Assembly: GCA_046199005.1 (NCBI GenBank)
Contig: CP176050.1
Coordinates: forward strand, 3,720,001-3,784,000
Reading direction: 5' to 3'
DNA from: Ascidiimonas sp046199005
GTDB lineage: Bacteria; Bacteroidota; Bacteroidia; Flavobacteriales; Flavobacteriaceae
DNA length: 64,000 bases
Each line of letters starts with the position of its first letter. Within the stretch, counting starts at the first letter, position 1. Shown in pieces: positions 16,771 through 25,339 of this stretch. The notes below the pieces were generated by a model. That model had not been told where the DNA came from and searched no databases. It worked only from the letters and a program-made list of their open reading frames with translations. The translations under genes and the position numbers were made by a program.

Positions 16771-17782
16771 GAAGATCGGTATTTAGAGATGAAACATAAA
16801 TGGGTAAATTATCGTTATTAGCAGTATCTCTTAGCAAGTAAAGTTTATCGCTTAAGGTGACAGTCACATTTTTTTCATGAGAAGCGTCAAACGTATTGAT
16901 CACCCCACCATTTCCTATAAATTCTATCATGCTATTGCGATAGGTATCGAAGGTGATATGGCATTTCACAGATTCTTCTTCTCTTGGACTCAGGGTAAGT
17001 ACCGGGGGAGATTCTGAGGTGAATGAATGGTTGATCTCTGGCTTTTGCTTATAGCCTTCTTTCTGCGCTTCAATGGGCGTATGTAAACTAAGATAATCCC
17101 TTAATGCATCTGCCGTGATCACACCGTTTTCATCGGCAGCCGCTCCTTTTAAGGCTTCCAGCAATACTTTGGTGAAGACACCTCTCATTTCAGAATTTCC
17201 AGTCTCCGCTTCAAAAGACTGATCCTGATATTGCGTAGCATACCCTATGAAAAGCCGGGTATTGCCAGACTCCGGACTCGGTTGAAAAGGCGCAAAGGTG
17301 GGCTGGAGCGGTTTTACATTTATCTTTGTATTTCGACAACAATCTGCAAAAAGAAAGATCTCTTCAAAGTAGCCAAACTGTCTTAAAACTTCTTTATATA
17401 ATTCTGAGGATAAGGCCATGTTTCTTCTTAATTCAGACCATTTAGCAAGACACAATGCTATATCTTCAATATCATCCATCGATCCCAAACCATGCCCCGC
17501 AAAATAAAAATAAAGCCTGCGTGCTTTTCCTCCTTTAGCTTTCACCTTCCCGATCATTTCTTCTATTTTAGAATCTATCTCCTCCTGTAGAGGAAGCAAC
17601 GGTTCGGGAGTAGAGGTGATTTTGAAACAGTTTTCTGCAGGTAGATTTCCACCGGTCTCAGAAGTGAGCCAGGCCTCAAAATAATTGGCGTCATTAATAG
17701 CTCCCTTTAAAGGCCGTAGTCCGCTTTTTTGAGGAGGGGTATAATTGTTAATTCCTATGATTAAAGCAAAATCTTCTTTCAT
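16757..17782 (-). CDS. Caspase-like peptidase (family C14 fold)
   Basis: A 341-residue cytosolic protein. The caspase-like domain covers residues 1-250. The start is LIIGINNY, and the catalytic His97 sits in YFAGHG. The catalytic Cys is most likely Cys149 in FADCCRN, the position of Cys in the usual D-A-C-R-N motif. The substrate-loop strand FIGYATQYQDQSFE is followed by GVFTKVLLEALKG. Residues 270-341 form an extra beta-rich domain ending KLYLLRD...LPIYVSS. The active-site residues are intact, so it should be a working cysteine peptidase, probably cutting after a basic or acidic residue. It lies between the hydrolase (5 bp gap) and the HTH gene (14 bp overlap). Confidence 0.85.
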   Translation of the reverse strand: MKEDFALIIGINNYTPPQKSGLRPLKGAINDANYFEAWLTSETGGNLPAENCFKITSTPEPLLPLQEEIDSKIEEMIGKVKAKGGKARRLYFYFAGHGLGSMDDIEDIALCLAKWSELRRNMALSSELYKEVLRQFGYFEEIFLFADCCRNTKINVKPLQPTFAPFQPSPESGNTRLFIGYATQYQDQSFEAETGNSEMRGVFTKVLLEALKGAAADENGVITADALRDYLSLHTPIEAQKEGYKQKPEINHSFTSESPPVLTLSPREEESVKCHITFDTYRNSMIEFIGNGGVINTFDASHEKNVTVTLSDKLYLLRDTANNDNLPIYVSSLNTDLHVSF

Positions 17783-17787
17783 AAAAT

Positions 17788-19230
17788 TCAGTTCGATCGT
17801 AAGTAGTAGGATAGGCTTTTTAAGGTAGGCAAGTCTTCGTCAAAATCTCCATGAGCCTCCGAAGTAGATCGCAACCCTTCATCTGCAGCACCTTCGGTAA
17901 CCGAAAAAACAAGGCTACTCTTTGCGTTCTCATAGAGGAATTCGTGGGTCTCTCTTATCATCTCCATGTCGTGATAAGGTACTCGTGCGTCTATAAAGCG
18001 TTCCATACCCAGAATAGGAATATCGTACTTCTTTCCATTATCTTCCAGTATACCGGAAACCAGGTATAGCAACGAGTGCGTATAGAAATATGGGATCATC
18101 CGGTCGTGCGTCTCATAATGGTCTGTCATTGTATACATTCGAAAATTGTTAAATCGATTGGTATTGGTAACCATTTCTTTATGAAAAAGGTCTACCCTGC
18201 ATGCAGGAGCAAGAAAAATAATCTTATCGAAGACCAGTGATGGATAATTCTCCGAGACCGTTTTTAACAGATTACAAATAGCAATGGAACCTGCGCTGTG
18301 TCCAATAAGATTTACACGAACGCCGTCATTTTCGTTTAGGTAGTTTACTAGTCTGTCTAAAAGATATCTTCCTGCATACTGACCAAGACCTGTTCTTTGC
18401 TCATTGCTTTTCCACATGTTAGCCGATTTCAATTTCATTTTATCCCATACCCATGCGCCTATATCAGCTATGTAAATTTGCCTCAGTATTTCTTCTATTA
18501 TTGTAGGATAAAAGTGATGATCTCTTTTCTTAATAAATCGCTTGATCACCCGAAAAGCGATTGCTGCCAGATTTTTGATAAGCAGAGCGGTGTCTATGAT
18601 TCCTCTACCAGCTATTTCTTCGGTATTCAATTCAGACTCGCTTAACAACTCTGGAATTTCTTCATCTGTTTGTACCATGATGTTAAATTCTGCTTTTAAC
18701 ATCTCTTCCATCATTATTTCATCTTCAGGAAGTGCTGCAAGGGCTTCTGCTCCTCTTCCTGTCTCAGTGAACTCAGCTCTGGAATAATGTTCGAAAGGAA
18801 CTGGTTTTGCCAGTTCTTCTTCTACTTCCTTTTCCTCTTTCATCATTCCGAAACCCCTCCCTTCTTCCAAATCAAAGCCAAGTTTCTCTGAAACTTTCCG
18901 GATAACCATTTTAAGAATCTTTTGAAACATACGGGTGTCGGCAACTTGCTTTATATTGTCTGCAACCGTTTCTTTAAGTCCCGTTTCCCAAACAATAAAA
19001 ACAGGCTCCTGAGCAGCGTCTTTTAAATAGCCATGAACCCGGGCAGCTGTCTCCCTGCCGCTTTTTTCTTTGACCAGCCCGCCATGAAAATACAGTGTAA
19101 TATTCTTTGAATTATTTTGCCGAAATCTCTGGAACATGGCGTCTACATGCTCTGGTTTGGTATTAAAGTCTCCCGACGGTGTAAATGTGGCTCCAGGACC
19201 TACATTTACAATAAAGTCCGTTTCCTCCAT
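17788..19230 (-). CDS. Alpha/beta hydrolase, first gene of caspase operon
   Basis: A 480-residue cytosolic protein. The oxyanion-type motif FHGGLV is at residues 48-53. The nucleophile elbow is GHSAG (310-314; Ser312), followed by IIFLAPACRVD, typical of lipase/esterase folds. The catalytic His may be His460 in AHGDFDED near the C-terminus. Between residues 100 and 290 there is a long insertion, first acidic and then helical (LLIKNLAAIAFRVIKRF). It could be a lid, a membrane-contact region or a partner surface. I cannot name the substrate; phospholipid or another ester is a guess. It is the promoter-proximal gene of the three-gene unit, and no signal peptide is present. Confidence 0.75.
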   Translation of the reverse strand: MEETDFIVNVGPGATFTPSGDFNTKPEHVDAMFQRFRQNNSKNITLYFHGGLVKEKSGRETAARVHGYLKDAAQEPVFIVWETGLKETVADNIKQVADTRMFQKILKMVIRKVSEKLGFDLEEGRGFGMMKEEKEVEEELAKPVPFEHYSRAEFTETGRGAEALAALPEDEIMMEEMLKAEFNIMVQTDEEIPELLSESELNTEEIAGRGIIDTALLIKNLAAIAFRVIKRFIKKRDHHFYPTIIEEILRQIYIADIGAWVWDKMKLKSANMWKSNEQRTGLGQYAGRYLLDRLVNYLNENDGVRVNLIGHSAGSIAICNLLKTVSENYPSLVFDKIIFLAPACRVDLFHKEMVTNTNRFNNFRMYTMTDHYETHDRMIPYFYTHSLLYLVSGILEDNGKKYDIPILGMERFIDARVPYHDMEMIRETHEFLYENAKSSLVFSVTEGAADEGLRSTSEAHGDFDEDLPTLKSLSYYLRSN

Positions 19231-19267
19231 AAATGAATAGTATTAATTGCGTTTACAAATTATTTTG

Positions 19268-19286
19268 GTTCATAATATTAATGAAC
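19268..19286. promoter_or_regulatory. Inverted repeat upstream of the caspase operon
   Basis: GTTCAT-AATATTA-ATGAAC: perfect 6-bp arms with a 7-bp centre, 38-56 bp upstream of the hydrolase start. The position is suitable for an operator. The HTH protein encoded by the third gene is the obvious candidate ligand, but this is inference. A 6-bp palindrome could also occur by chance in AT-rich DNA. Confidence 0.35.
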
Positions 19287-19472
19287 TGGTTAATCCTCAT
19301 AATGGGGGAATTGTACATGCCAGGTTTGCGTTGCCCCAGCTTTATTTGAAAGAGAATTAATGTGCTTATTAAATATAAGATATAAATTTCAACAGAGAAA
19401 AAGTAGTTGATGAAACGTTTTTATAGCCGATAAATAGCAAGAAGTTAGTAAGACAAGTACTCCAGCCTTAAT

Positions 19473-20531
19473 TTAATTAACTTTCTGAAATTTCTTTGCG
19501 AAACGACGAATATCGATTTCAGAATGCAGTACCCGATCGAATTCAATAGATTCGAATAGTTCTTTGGCAATGAAAGGAGCTATCATGACCCCTCTAGACC
19601 CCATACCGTTTAAAAGAAATACATTTTGATGCTCCGGATGCACTCCTACCAATGGTCTTCTATCAGTAACGGTAGGACGGATACCTGCTTCCTGATGAAT
19701 TACTTTATATGGGCATTTCATAAAGGTCTCTAATTTGGTTAGCAATTCTTTTCTTGCCTCTGGGGTGGTAACATTGGTTTTATCATCCCATTCGTAGGTA
19801 GCACCAATTCGATAACGGTCTTCACCTTTAGGAATGATGAAAACTGATGATTTAAGCACAAAATCCAATTGCAACTGAGGTGCTTCGATTGTAACTAACT
19901 GACCCTTTGTGCCATTAAGCGGCAGGTAATTGAAATACGGATTTGACTTCATACCAAAACCATCTGCAAATACAATGTATTTTGCTTTCAGATCACCATA
20001 GGATATCCCATTGTCTTGATGCTCCATTTGGTCTACTTCGAACGTTTGCTCCCTCAATTTACCTTGTTTCAGCAAATAACTATGGTAAGTTCGCTGGAGT
20101 AGTGCTGTATCCAACCTTCCTGTTTGCAATACCTCTCCAAAACCATAAGGAGCGTATATAGAAGCATTATGATTTTTGTGAATTTTCAGCGAGATAAATT
20201 CATCCAACCCCGGTTTATCTGCTGCTTCAAACCATTTATTTTGCTCTTCAACAGAGGTAAATCTCCTGTATACCGGAATTTTGTAATCGTAGGTCTGCTG
20301 AAACTTTCTTTCCAGTTTGCGGTAAAAAGGAATAGCAATTTCAAGCTGCTCTTTCGCCATCCATACCTTCGTGAATCTTTTGAGAATTACAGGATTGTAA
20401 AGACCGCCTGCAACCCCAGATGATTGCTGTGAATCATCATCGAAAACAATAAATGACTTATTATTTTCTTCCAGCTTATCGCAAAAAGCGATACCTGCTA
20501 ATCCCAGTCCTACAACTATATAATCTACCAT
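19473..20531 (-). CDS. FAD-dependent oxidoreductase (DAO family)
   Basis: A 352-residue protein. The FAD-binding Rossmann motif is right at the start (VDYIVVGLGLAGIAF), which decides the start at 20531. A frame open to 20600 would add a hydrophobic stretch before the dinucleotide fold and overlap the gld terminator. Other features are the SSGVAGGLYNPV segment, a beta-sheet substrate domain, and the C-terminal FAD motif NGMGSRGVMIAPFIAKEL. Family members oxidise amines or amino acids. It often lies next to the gld genes in Flavobacteriia; no link with gliding is known to me. The terminator at 20586-20615 separates it from gldN. Confidence 0.85.
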   Translation of the reverse strand: MVDYIVVGLGLAGIAFCDKLEENNKSFIVFDDDSQQSSGVAGGLYNPVILKRFTKVWMAKEQLEIAIPFYRKLERKFQQTYDYKIPVYRRFTSVEEQNKWFEAADKPGLDEFISLKIHKNHNASIYAPYGFGEVLQTGRLDTALLQRTYHSYLLKQGKLREQTFEVDQMEHQDNGISYGDLKAKYIVFADGFGMKSNPYFNYLPLNGTKGQLVTIEAPQLQLDFVLKSSVFIIPKGEDRYRIGATYEWDDKTNVTTPEARKELLTKLETFMKCPYKVIHQEAGIRPTVTDRRPLVGVHPEHQNVFLLNGMGSRGVMIAPFIAKELFESIEFDRVLHSEIDIRRFAKKFQKVN

Positions 20532-20585
20532 AATGACAAAGGTAAAACATAACGTAATTAAAAGTACCAGGACCAAACCAAAAAC

Positions 20586-20615
20586 AAAAAACACCCGCAA
20601 AAGCGAGTGTTTTTT
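20586..20615 (-). terminator. Terminator of the gldKLMN operon
   Basis: The minus strand reads AAAAAACACTCGC-TTTT-GCGGGTGTTTTTTG: a GC-rich hairpin core with one mismatch and a T-run. It is 36 bp after the gldN stop and upstream of the FAD oxidoreductase start. Confidence 0.75.
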
Positions 20616-20650
20616 GATGTGTTTGTATGTTCAGAATTGGAATTGAAACC

Positions 20651-21544
20651 TTAGTAACTCCACATATCCTGTTCAAAGTCGCGTATGCTTTCTTTGATTT
20701 TTTGTGATTCAAGAAGTTGGAAAAGTGCATTTTCCTGAAGGTAATCGGATATTTTCCGGTCACCATATACATTATCTTCTTTATATACGACTGCATTGAA
20801 GCGTCTCGAATTCAGGAGATGATCGAATGATATTGGCCTGGCACTATTACGGCCATTAAATACTTTGGCATCGTGCAAAATAGAACGCACTCCTGGATAC
20901 CATACCCAGAACAATTCGACTTTGTCAGCCGCATCCGTATCAATAAAGTTAACATCGGGCGCTACTGGAGCAATTCCTAACAAACGATATTTTAGTTCGC
21001 CTTGTCGCTTATCAAAATACCACAGTCCTTTGATGTGCCATTCTTCTATATCGGCAGCTGTAAGGTCTCTTCGGTTAATATATTCCGGAGAGATGGGTTC
21101 ACCAGCATTAAACTGTTCGTAACCCAGGTCTGTAGTATCAACTTTGGTAAGTGTAGCTTCCAGATCTTCGATTTTACGTTTCTCTGTGAAGTAAGAATCG
21201 ACATAAATATCCTCTAGTTTACCATTCTTGATATTTTTCATTAAAACATCATACAATGATCTTCTATTAGGACCTATATCTACTGTATCGATTGGATAAT
21301 AAAATGGGAAATTTATCCTTTCATCAAGGTCAATTACCTCCCAAACTGTTTTTGACCATAAGATATCCCGGTCATCAACGTATCCATACGGAAGCGGTTC
21401 GTCGTTGTCCGCTTCAATTTGTGCGTCTGTTCGTTTACCGATCTCTTCCGGCTTTTTAGCATTCAGGAGATTTGCCTGAGCAAATCCGCTTGCTGTTACC
21501 AAAACGGCAGTCGCTGTTAATAAAATGTTTTTCCAATTCATCAT
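20651..21544 (-). CDS. gldN: Gliding motility / type IX secretion protein GldN
   Basis: A 297-residue periplasmic protein with a signal peptide ending ASGFAQA (about residue 23). It matches GldN in length, in the early PLPYGYVDDRDILWSKTVWE block, in the central LRRDLTA-type region and in the WYP-rich end of the middle domain. GldN with GldK forms the periplasmic ring of the type IX secretion system. The start is taken at 21544 (ATG ATG AAT TGG); the frame is open to 21571 but those extra residues overlap gldM. It is the last gene of gldK-L-M-N, 10 bp after gldM, and a terminator follows. Confidence 0.93.
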   Translation of the reverse strand: MMNWKNILLTATAVLVTASGFAQANLLNAKKPEEIGKRTDAQIEADNDEPLPYGYVDDRDILWSKTVWEVIDLDERINFPFYYPIDTVDIGPNRRSLYDVLMKNIKNGKLEDIYVDSYFTEKRKIEDLEATLTKVDTTDLGYEQFNAGEPISPEYINRRDLTAADIEEWHIKGLWYFDKRQGELKYRLLGIAPVAPDVNFIDTDAADKVELFWVWYPGVRSILHDAKVFNGRNSARPISFDHLLNSRRFNAVVYKEDNVYGDRKISDYLQENALFQLLESQKIKESIRDFEQDMWSY

Positions 21545-21554
21545 AACACCAATA

Positions 21555-23120
21555 TTAATTAGTAAGCTCAATTACTACAGGAGATACTTTCTTCAATTTG
21601 TAAGTCCTGTTGTTGGTTATATAAGCTTCAATATCAAAAATTTGTACTGCGTCTCCTCTCTTAGCTCTCTTGAGGGCACCTTTTGCTCTTGCATCAAGTT
21701 TACCACCTCTAACCTGCACGGTAGGCTGACCAGGAACTTTAAATTTGAATCCGCTGATCGCCAGATTTAAATCAAAATCAAAGTCTTCCAGTATCGCTCC
21801 AACTGTAGAGATCGAAAGGTTGTTCTTCGTCATCTTAGCACTGTTCGCTTCTCCACGAATCGTACCTGATGGTCTTGGAATATCTTTAATACGGAACTGA
21901 GAAGTAGTCTTAATTCCCTGCCCGTCTGGCAACGTACCTGTAGCAGTGATATTAACAGTTCTTCCGGTACCCGGACGCATAACATATTTGCTTCCGGACG
22001 CTCTGGATAATCCAGGAGCACTTGCGTTTACCTTGTTATCTGGAATACCAGGAATGGAGATCGTAATCGGGTTAGCAACCCCACGATATACAACATTCAT
22101 TTTATCCGCAGAAATTACCGCAGCGTTTGGCTTTGTAATTACAGCAAACGTTTGATTTACCTCAACAGGAAGACGTTCACCATCCTGATCAAAGTACAGG
22201 TTACCAGTGATCTTGTGATCTCCTGCGCTACCTACATTTACGTTAAGCTTTACAGCACCACCGTCTAAAGTATAATCATTCTCGGTAAGTTTTTTTCCAT
22301 CGAGATATAATTCAACTTCATTTGGTTTCGTGGTCTGATCTGTTCTACCAAGAACGATCGCTCCGTCAAATTTCTCACCTTGATAATACGCAGATTTCGG
22401 CTGCTGTAATAAGGTAGAATAGTTGGTCATCGAGATCTCACTCTTTAACTGACCTTCTAACATTCTTGACAAAGCATCTTCTTCGGTAGCTTTAATATCT
22501 GCCTGAATCTGAGTGATCTTTGTTAAAGATGCGATTAATGGGAAACCTTCGTAGTGGTAATTTAACCAATCGATCTTTTTACCATCTCTATTGGTTGCTT
22601 TTCCATTTTCGCCAGTACTAAAACGGTTTTCAACCGCCTCTTCGGTTTGTTCGAAACCTTCATCCGGTAAAGCTGAAAGAACGCCGTTACGGTACTGGTT
22701 CATTTGATCAATGAACTTCTGTCCAGCCGGAGTGTACTTATCACCCTGGAAAAACTTCTGATCAAGAAAATCAGCTTTATCCATGGTTTCGTAATCCTTC
22801 TTATCTTCAAGCTTTGCGGTCATCTCATTCTTTAAACCATCAAGATAGCTATAGTAATCAGATGAAAGTGCTTTGATTTTTTTCGCATTTTCAAACAATT
22901 CTCCAAATTTTTCTGGTTGTTCGGATGCCTTCGTTTCCAATCCGCTAAAGAAAGCCATATTGGATTCGGTGGTCTTATCATTAGAAGTCTCTAACTTCTC
23001 ATTCATTAGTCCAAAGGCCGAGAGTACCTCTTTACTCATATTCAATGCCAACATGGCGATAAATACAAGATACATGAGGTTAATCATCTTCTGCCTTGGA
23101 GATAAACTATTTCCTGCCAT
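21555..23120 (-). CDS. gldM: Gliding motility / type IX secretion motor protein GldM
   Basis: A 521-residue inner-membrane protein. It has the characteristic start MAGNSLSPRQKMINLMYLVFIAMLALNMSKEVLSAF, a single N-terminal transmembrane helix followed by a large periplasmic part with helical and Ig-like beta domains (from about residue 220). GldM and GldL form the proton-driven rotary motor for the type IX secretion system and gliding. The gene lies 39 bp after gldL and 10 bp before gldN. Confidence 0.96.
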   Translation of the reverse strand: MAGNSLSPRQKMINLMYLVFIAMLALNMSKEVLSAFGLMNEKLETSNDKTTESNMAFFSGLETKASEQPEKFGELFENAKKIKALSSDYYSYLDGLKNEMTAKLEDKKDYETMDKADFLDQKFFQGDKYTPAGQKFIDQMNQYRNGVLSALPDEGFEQTEEAVENRFSTGENGKATNRDGKKIDWLNYHYEGFPLIASLTKITQIQADIKATEEDALSRMLEGQLKSEISMTNYSTLLQQPKSAYYQGEKFDGAIVLGRTDQTTKPNEVELYLDGKKLTENDYTLDGGAVKLNVNVGSAGDHKITGNLYFDQDGERLPVEVNQTFAVITKPNAAVISADKMNVVYRGVANPITISIPGIPDNKVNASAPGLSRASGSKYVMRPGTGRTVNITATGTLPDGQGIKTTSQFRIKDIPRPSGTIRGEANSAKMTKNNLSISTVGAILEDFDFDLNLAISGFKFKVPGQPTVQVRGGKLDARAKGALKRAKRGDAVQIFDIEAYITNNRTYKLKKVSPVVIELTN

Positions 23121-23159
23121 ATCTAATTAGATTAAGGTTAAGTTACTACTTTGTTCTAA

Positions 23160-23804
23160 TTAGTTACGATTCATTGCAGAAAGCATACCACCATAAACAC
23201 CGTTAAGTGAAGATAGGTTACTTGTCAATGATTCCATTTGATCTTTAAGTCTACCGGCATTGTTTGCTACCTCTTCATTGATGGTTGCCTGACGGCTTGC
23301 GCTTTCTAACTGAACCTTATAAAGGCTGTTAAGCGATTCCATTTGAGAAGCTGCTAGTGAAAGTTCTTCGCTGTACTTCTTAGTAGAACTAATAGCATCT
23401 ACCGTTGGAGACATATTTTTAGCGGCTCCTTCAAAGTTGCGAATGCTCTCGCCAAGGCTACTCATTAATTCTGAATCAATTTTAGCTTCTTTAAGTAGAT
23501 TATCTAACTTCTTAGATAAAATTCCTTCTGCGTCCTGTGCCTCTTTAGCGTCTTTCTTTTTAGACTGTCCTCCTGCTAATTCCGGATAAACCAAAGACCA
23601 GTCAAGATCGTCTTCTACTGGTTCAAATGCAGAGATCGCAAAAATGATTGCTTCTGTGATCAAACCTACTGCAAGAAGGAAACCACCATTAAGAGGTCCT
23701 AACTCCCAGTGAAGGATTTTAAAAAGTGCTCCTAAAATAACAATTGAAGCTCCGAGTCCGTACGCCAGGTTAAAAAGCTTTTTAGTTGATTTTGATTGTG
23801 CCAT
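23160..23804 (-). CDS. gldL: Gliding motility / type IX secretion motor protein GldL
   Basis: A 214-residue inner-membrane protein. Two transmembrane helices (about 14-33 and 38-59) flank a short loop, with KILHWELGPLNGG in the first helix-loop region. The conserved membrane glutamate used for proton flow is probably in the second helix (LITEAIIFAISAFEPVEDD). The C-terminal cytoplasmic region is coiled coil. It is the stator-like partner of GldM. It lies 44 bp after gldK. Confidence 0.95.
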   Translation of the reverse strand: MAQSKSTKKLFNLAYGLGASIVILGALFKILHWELGPLNGGFLLAVGLITEAIIFAISAFEPVEDDLDWSLVYPELAGGQSKKKDAKEAQDAEGILSKKLDNLLKEAKIDSELMSSLGESIRNFEGAAKNMSPTVDAISSTKKYSEELSLAASQMESLNSLYKVQLESASRQATINEEVANNAGRLKDQMESLTSNLSSLNGVYGGMLSAMNRN

Positions 23805-23848
23805 AGTAATTTTGGATTTTAGTTAAGTATATAATTTAAAAAATTGGG

Positions 23849-25210
23849 TTACTGGTTAGAACCGGGTGTTACATCTGTACCAAGATAATCCTGTACAGTT
23901 CTGAACCCGATATAACTTCTCGCCGAATCCTGATATTCATAGTCACGTGTACTTACCTGTAGGAAGTAGGCGACATCTTTCCAGGAACCACCTCTGATCA
24001 CCTTACGACGGTTTTGATCATCGTAAGCATTAGGGTTCATTGTAGAAGCATATTCATATGAGTTGGGGTCATAGGAAGAATTTGTCCATTCAGACACATT
24101 ACCTGCCATGTTATAAAGATTGTAATCGTTAGGCTCGTATGATTTAGCCTCAACGGTGTATAATGCCTGATCTGCTGCATAGTCACCACGGTTAGGCTTA
24201 AAGTTAGCCAGGAAACAACCTCTGTCACTTATTACATAAGGACCACCCCAAGGGTATGTTGCTGATTCTAGTCCGCCTCTTGCCGCATATTCCCATTCTG
24301 CTTCCGTAGGAAGTCTGAACTGGTTTACATTGTGGCGTTTTCTTGCGCGTTGATCGTCATTTTTATATTTTGTTCTCCAGGCACAAAAAGCTTTTGCCTG
24401 CTTCCAGTTAACACCAACTACCGGATAATCACTAAAGGCGTCATGCCAGAAGTAATCATTATGCATAGGCTCATTGTAAGAATATGCAAAATCTTTGATC
24501 CAAACAGTCGTATCTGGATAGATCTCAAGCTCTTCGGTTTTTACAAAGTCTTTTCTCGAACCTTTCTTTGCCCGAGCGGCTGCCTGAATATCCATCCAGG
24601 TGTATTTGAATTTTAATTTCTTTACGTCTATGGTACGTACTCCATTATACGATTCTTCGAGCGGCACATACATAGAGTCCATTACTTCCGCATAGTATTC
24701 ATCTGGAAATTCAGATGTATCCCATACAAGATCAATCTCTTTGTTGAGTGCTCTACCTTCGTAGCCTGTCTCGCCCATACCCGCATAATTATCGAGCATA
24801 TATTTGTCGTAAACAGAAAGATTAGCCGTGTCGGCATCTTTGAATGCGTACTCTCCGATACCATCATTACCAGGACCTTCTCCTAGCTCATCGGCCAAAA
24901 TAGCCAATTTGGTACGTACTATTGAATCTTTTACCCATTCTACGAACTGCCTGTACTCACTATTTGTGATTTCAGTTTCATCCATGTAGAAAGATCGAAC
25001 GGTCACCGTTTTGGTAGGTGCGTTCAAGACCTGAGCGAAGTCATCATCTGCTTTACCCATGATAAATGACCCTCCTGGGATAAGCGTCATACCATAAGGT
25101 TTTTCGGGGTACCATTTCTTCCCTTTCACACCAACAAGCTCACCTTTATCTTTCGAGCCGCAGCTAAAAAGTAATGAACTAAGGGCTACACATAGAAATA
25201 GCTTTTTCAT
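23849..25210 (-). CDS. gldK: Gliding motility / type IX secretion lipoprotein GldK
   Basis: A 453-residue outer-membrane lipoprotein with lipobox LFSC (Cys17). The body is a formylglycine-generating-enzyme (sulfatase-modifying factor) fold: MTLIPGGSFIMGKADDD, FYMDETEITNSEYRQF, RLPTEAEWEYAARGG, NMAGNVSEWTNSS and KVIRGGSWKD. In GldK the fold is structural, forming the periplasmic/outer-membrane ring with GldN. First gene of the gldKLMN operon; a 129-bp gap separates it from the arginase-like gene. Confidence 0.96.
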   Translation of the reverse strand: MKKLFLCVALSSLLFSCGSKDKGELVGVKGKKWYPEKPYGMTLIPGGSFIMGKADDDFAQVLNAPTKTVTVRSFYMDETEITNSEYRQFVEWVKDSIVRTKLAILADELGEGPGNDGIGEYAFKDADTANLSVYDKYMLDNYAGMGETGYEGRALNKEIDLVWDTSEFPDEYYAEVMDSMYVPLEESYNGVRTIDVKKLKFKYTWMDIQAAARAKKGSRKDFVKTEELEIYPDTTVWIKDFAYSYNEPMHNDYFWHDAFSDYPVVGVNWKQAKAFCAWRTKYKNDDQRARKRHNVNQFRLPTEAEWEYAARGGLESATYPWGGPYVISDRGCFLANFKPNRGDYAADQALYTVEAKSYEPNDYNLYNMAGNVSEWTNSSYDPNSYEYASTMNPNAYDDQNRRKVIRGGSWKDVAYFLQVSTRDYEYQDSARSYIGFRTVQDYLGTDVTPGSNQ

Positions 25211-25339
25211 ACAAAATTAGGTTAAGTTAAATTTAAGATTCAAGGCTGTAAACCTATTTATATTTTTCCAATTACACAATAATTTGTTGTAAAACACCTT
25301 GTGAATAGTGGTTAAACGCAATTTGAACGACATTATTAT

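Noticed and set aside
25211..25339. TAATTTTG before gldK as its promoter
   Set aside because: It ends immediately before the ATG, too close for a -7 box unless the transcript is leaderless; co-transcription or another promoter is more likely.
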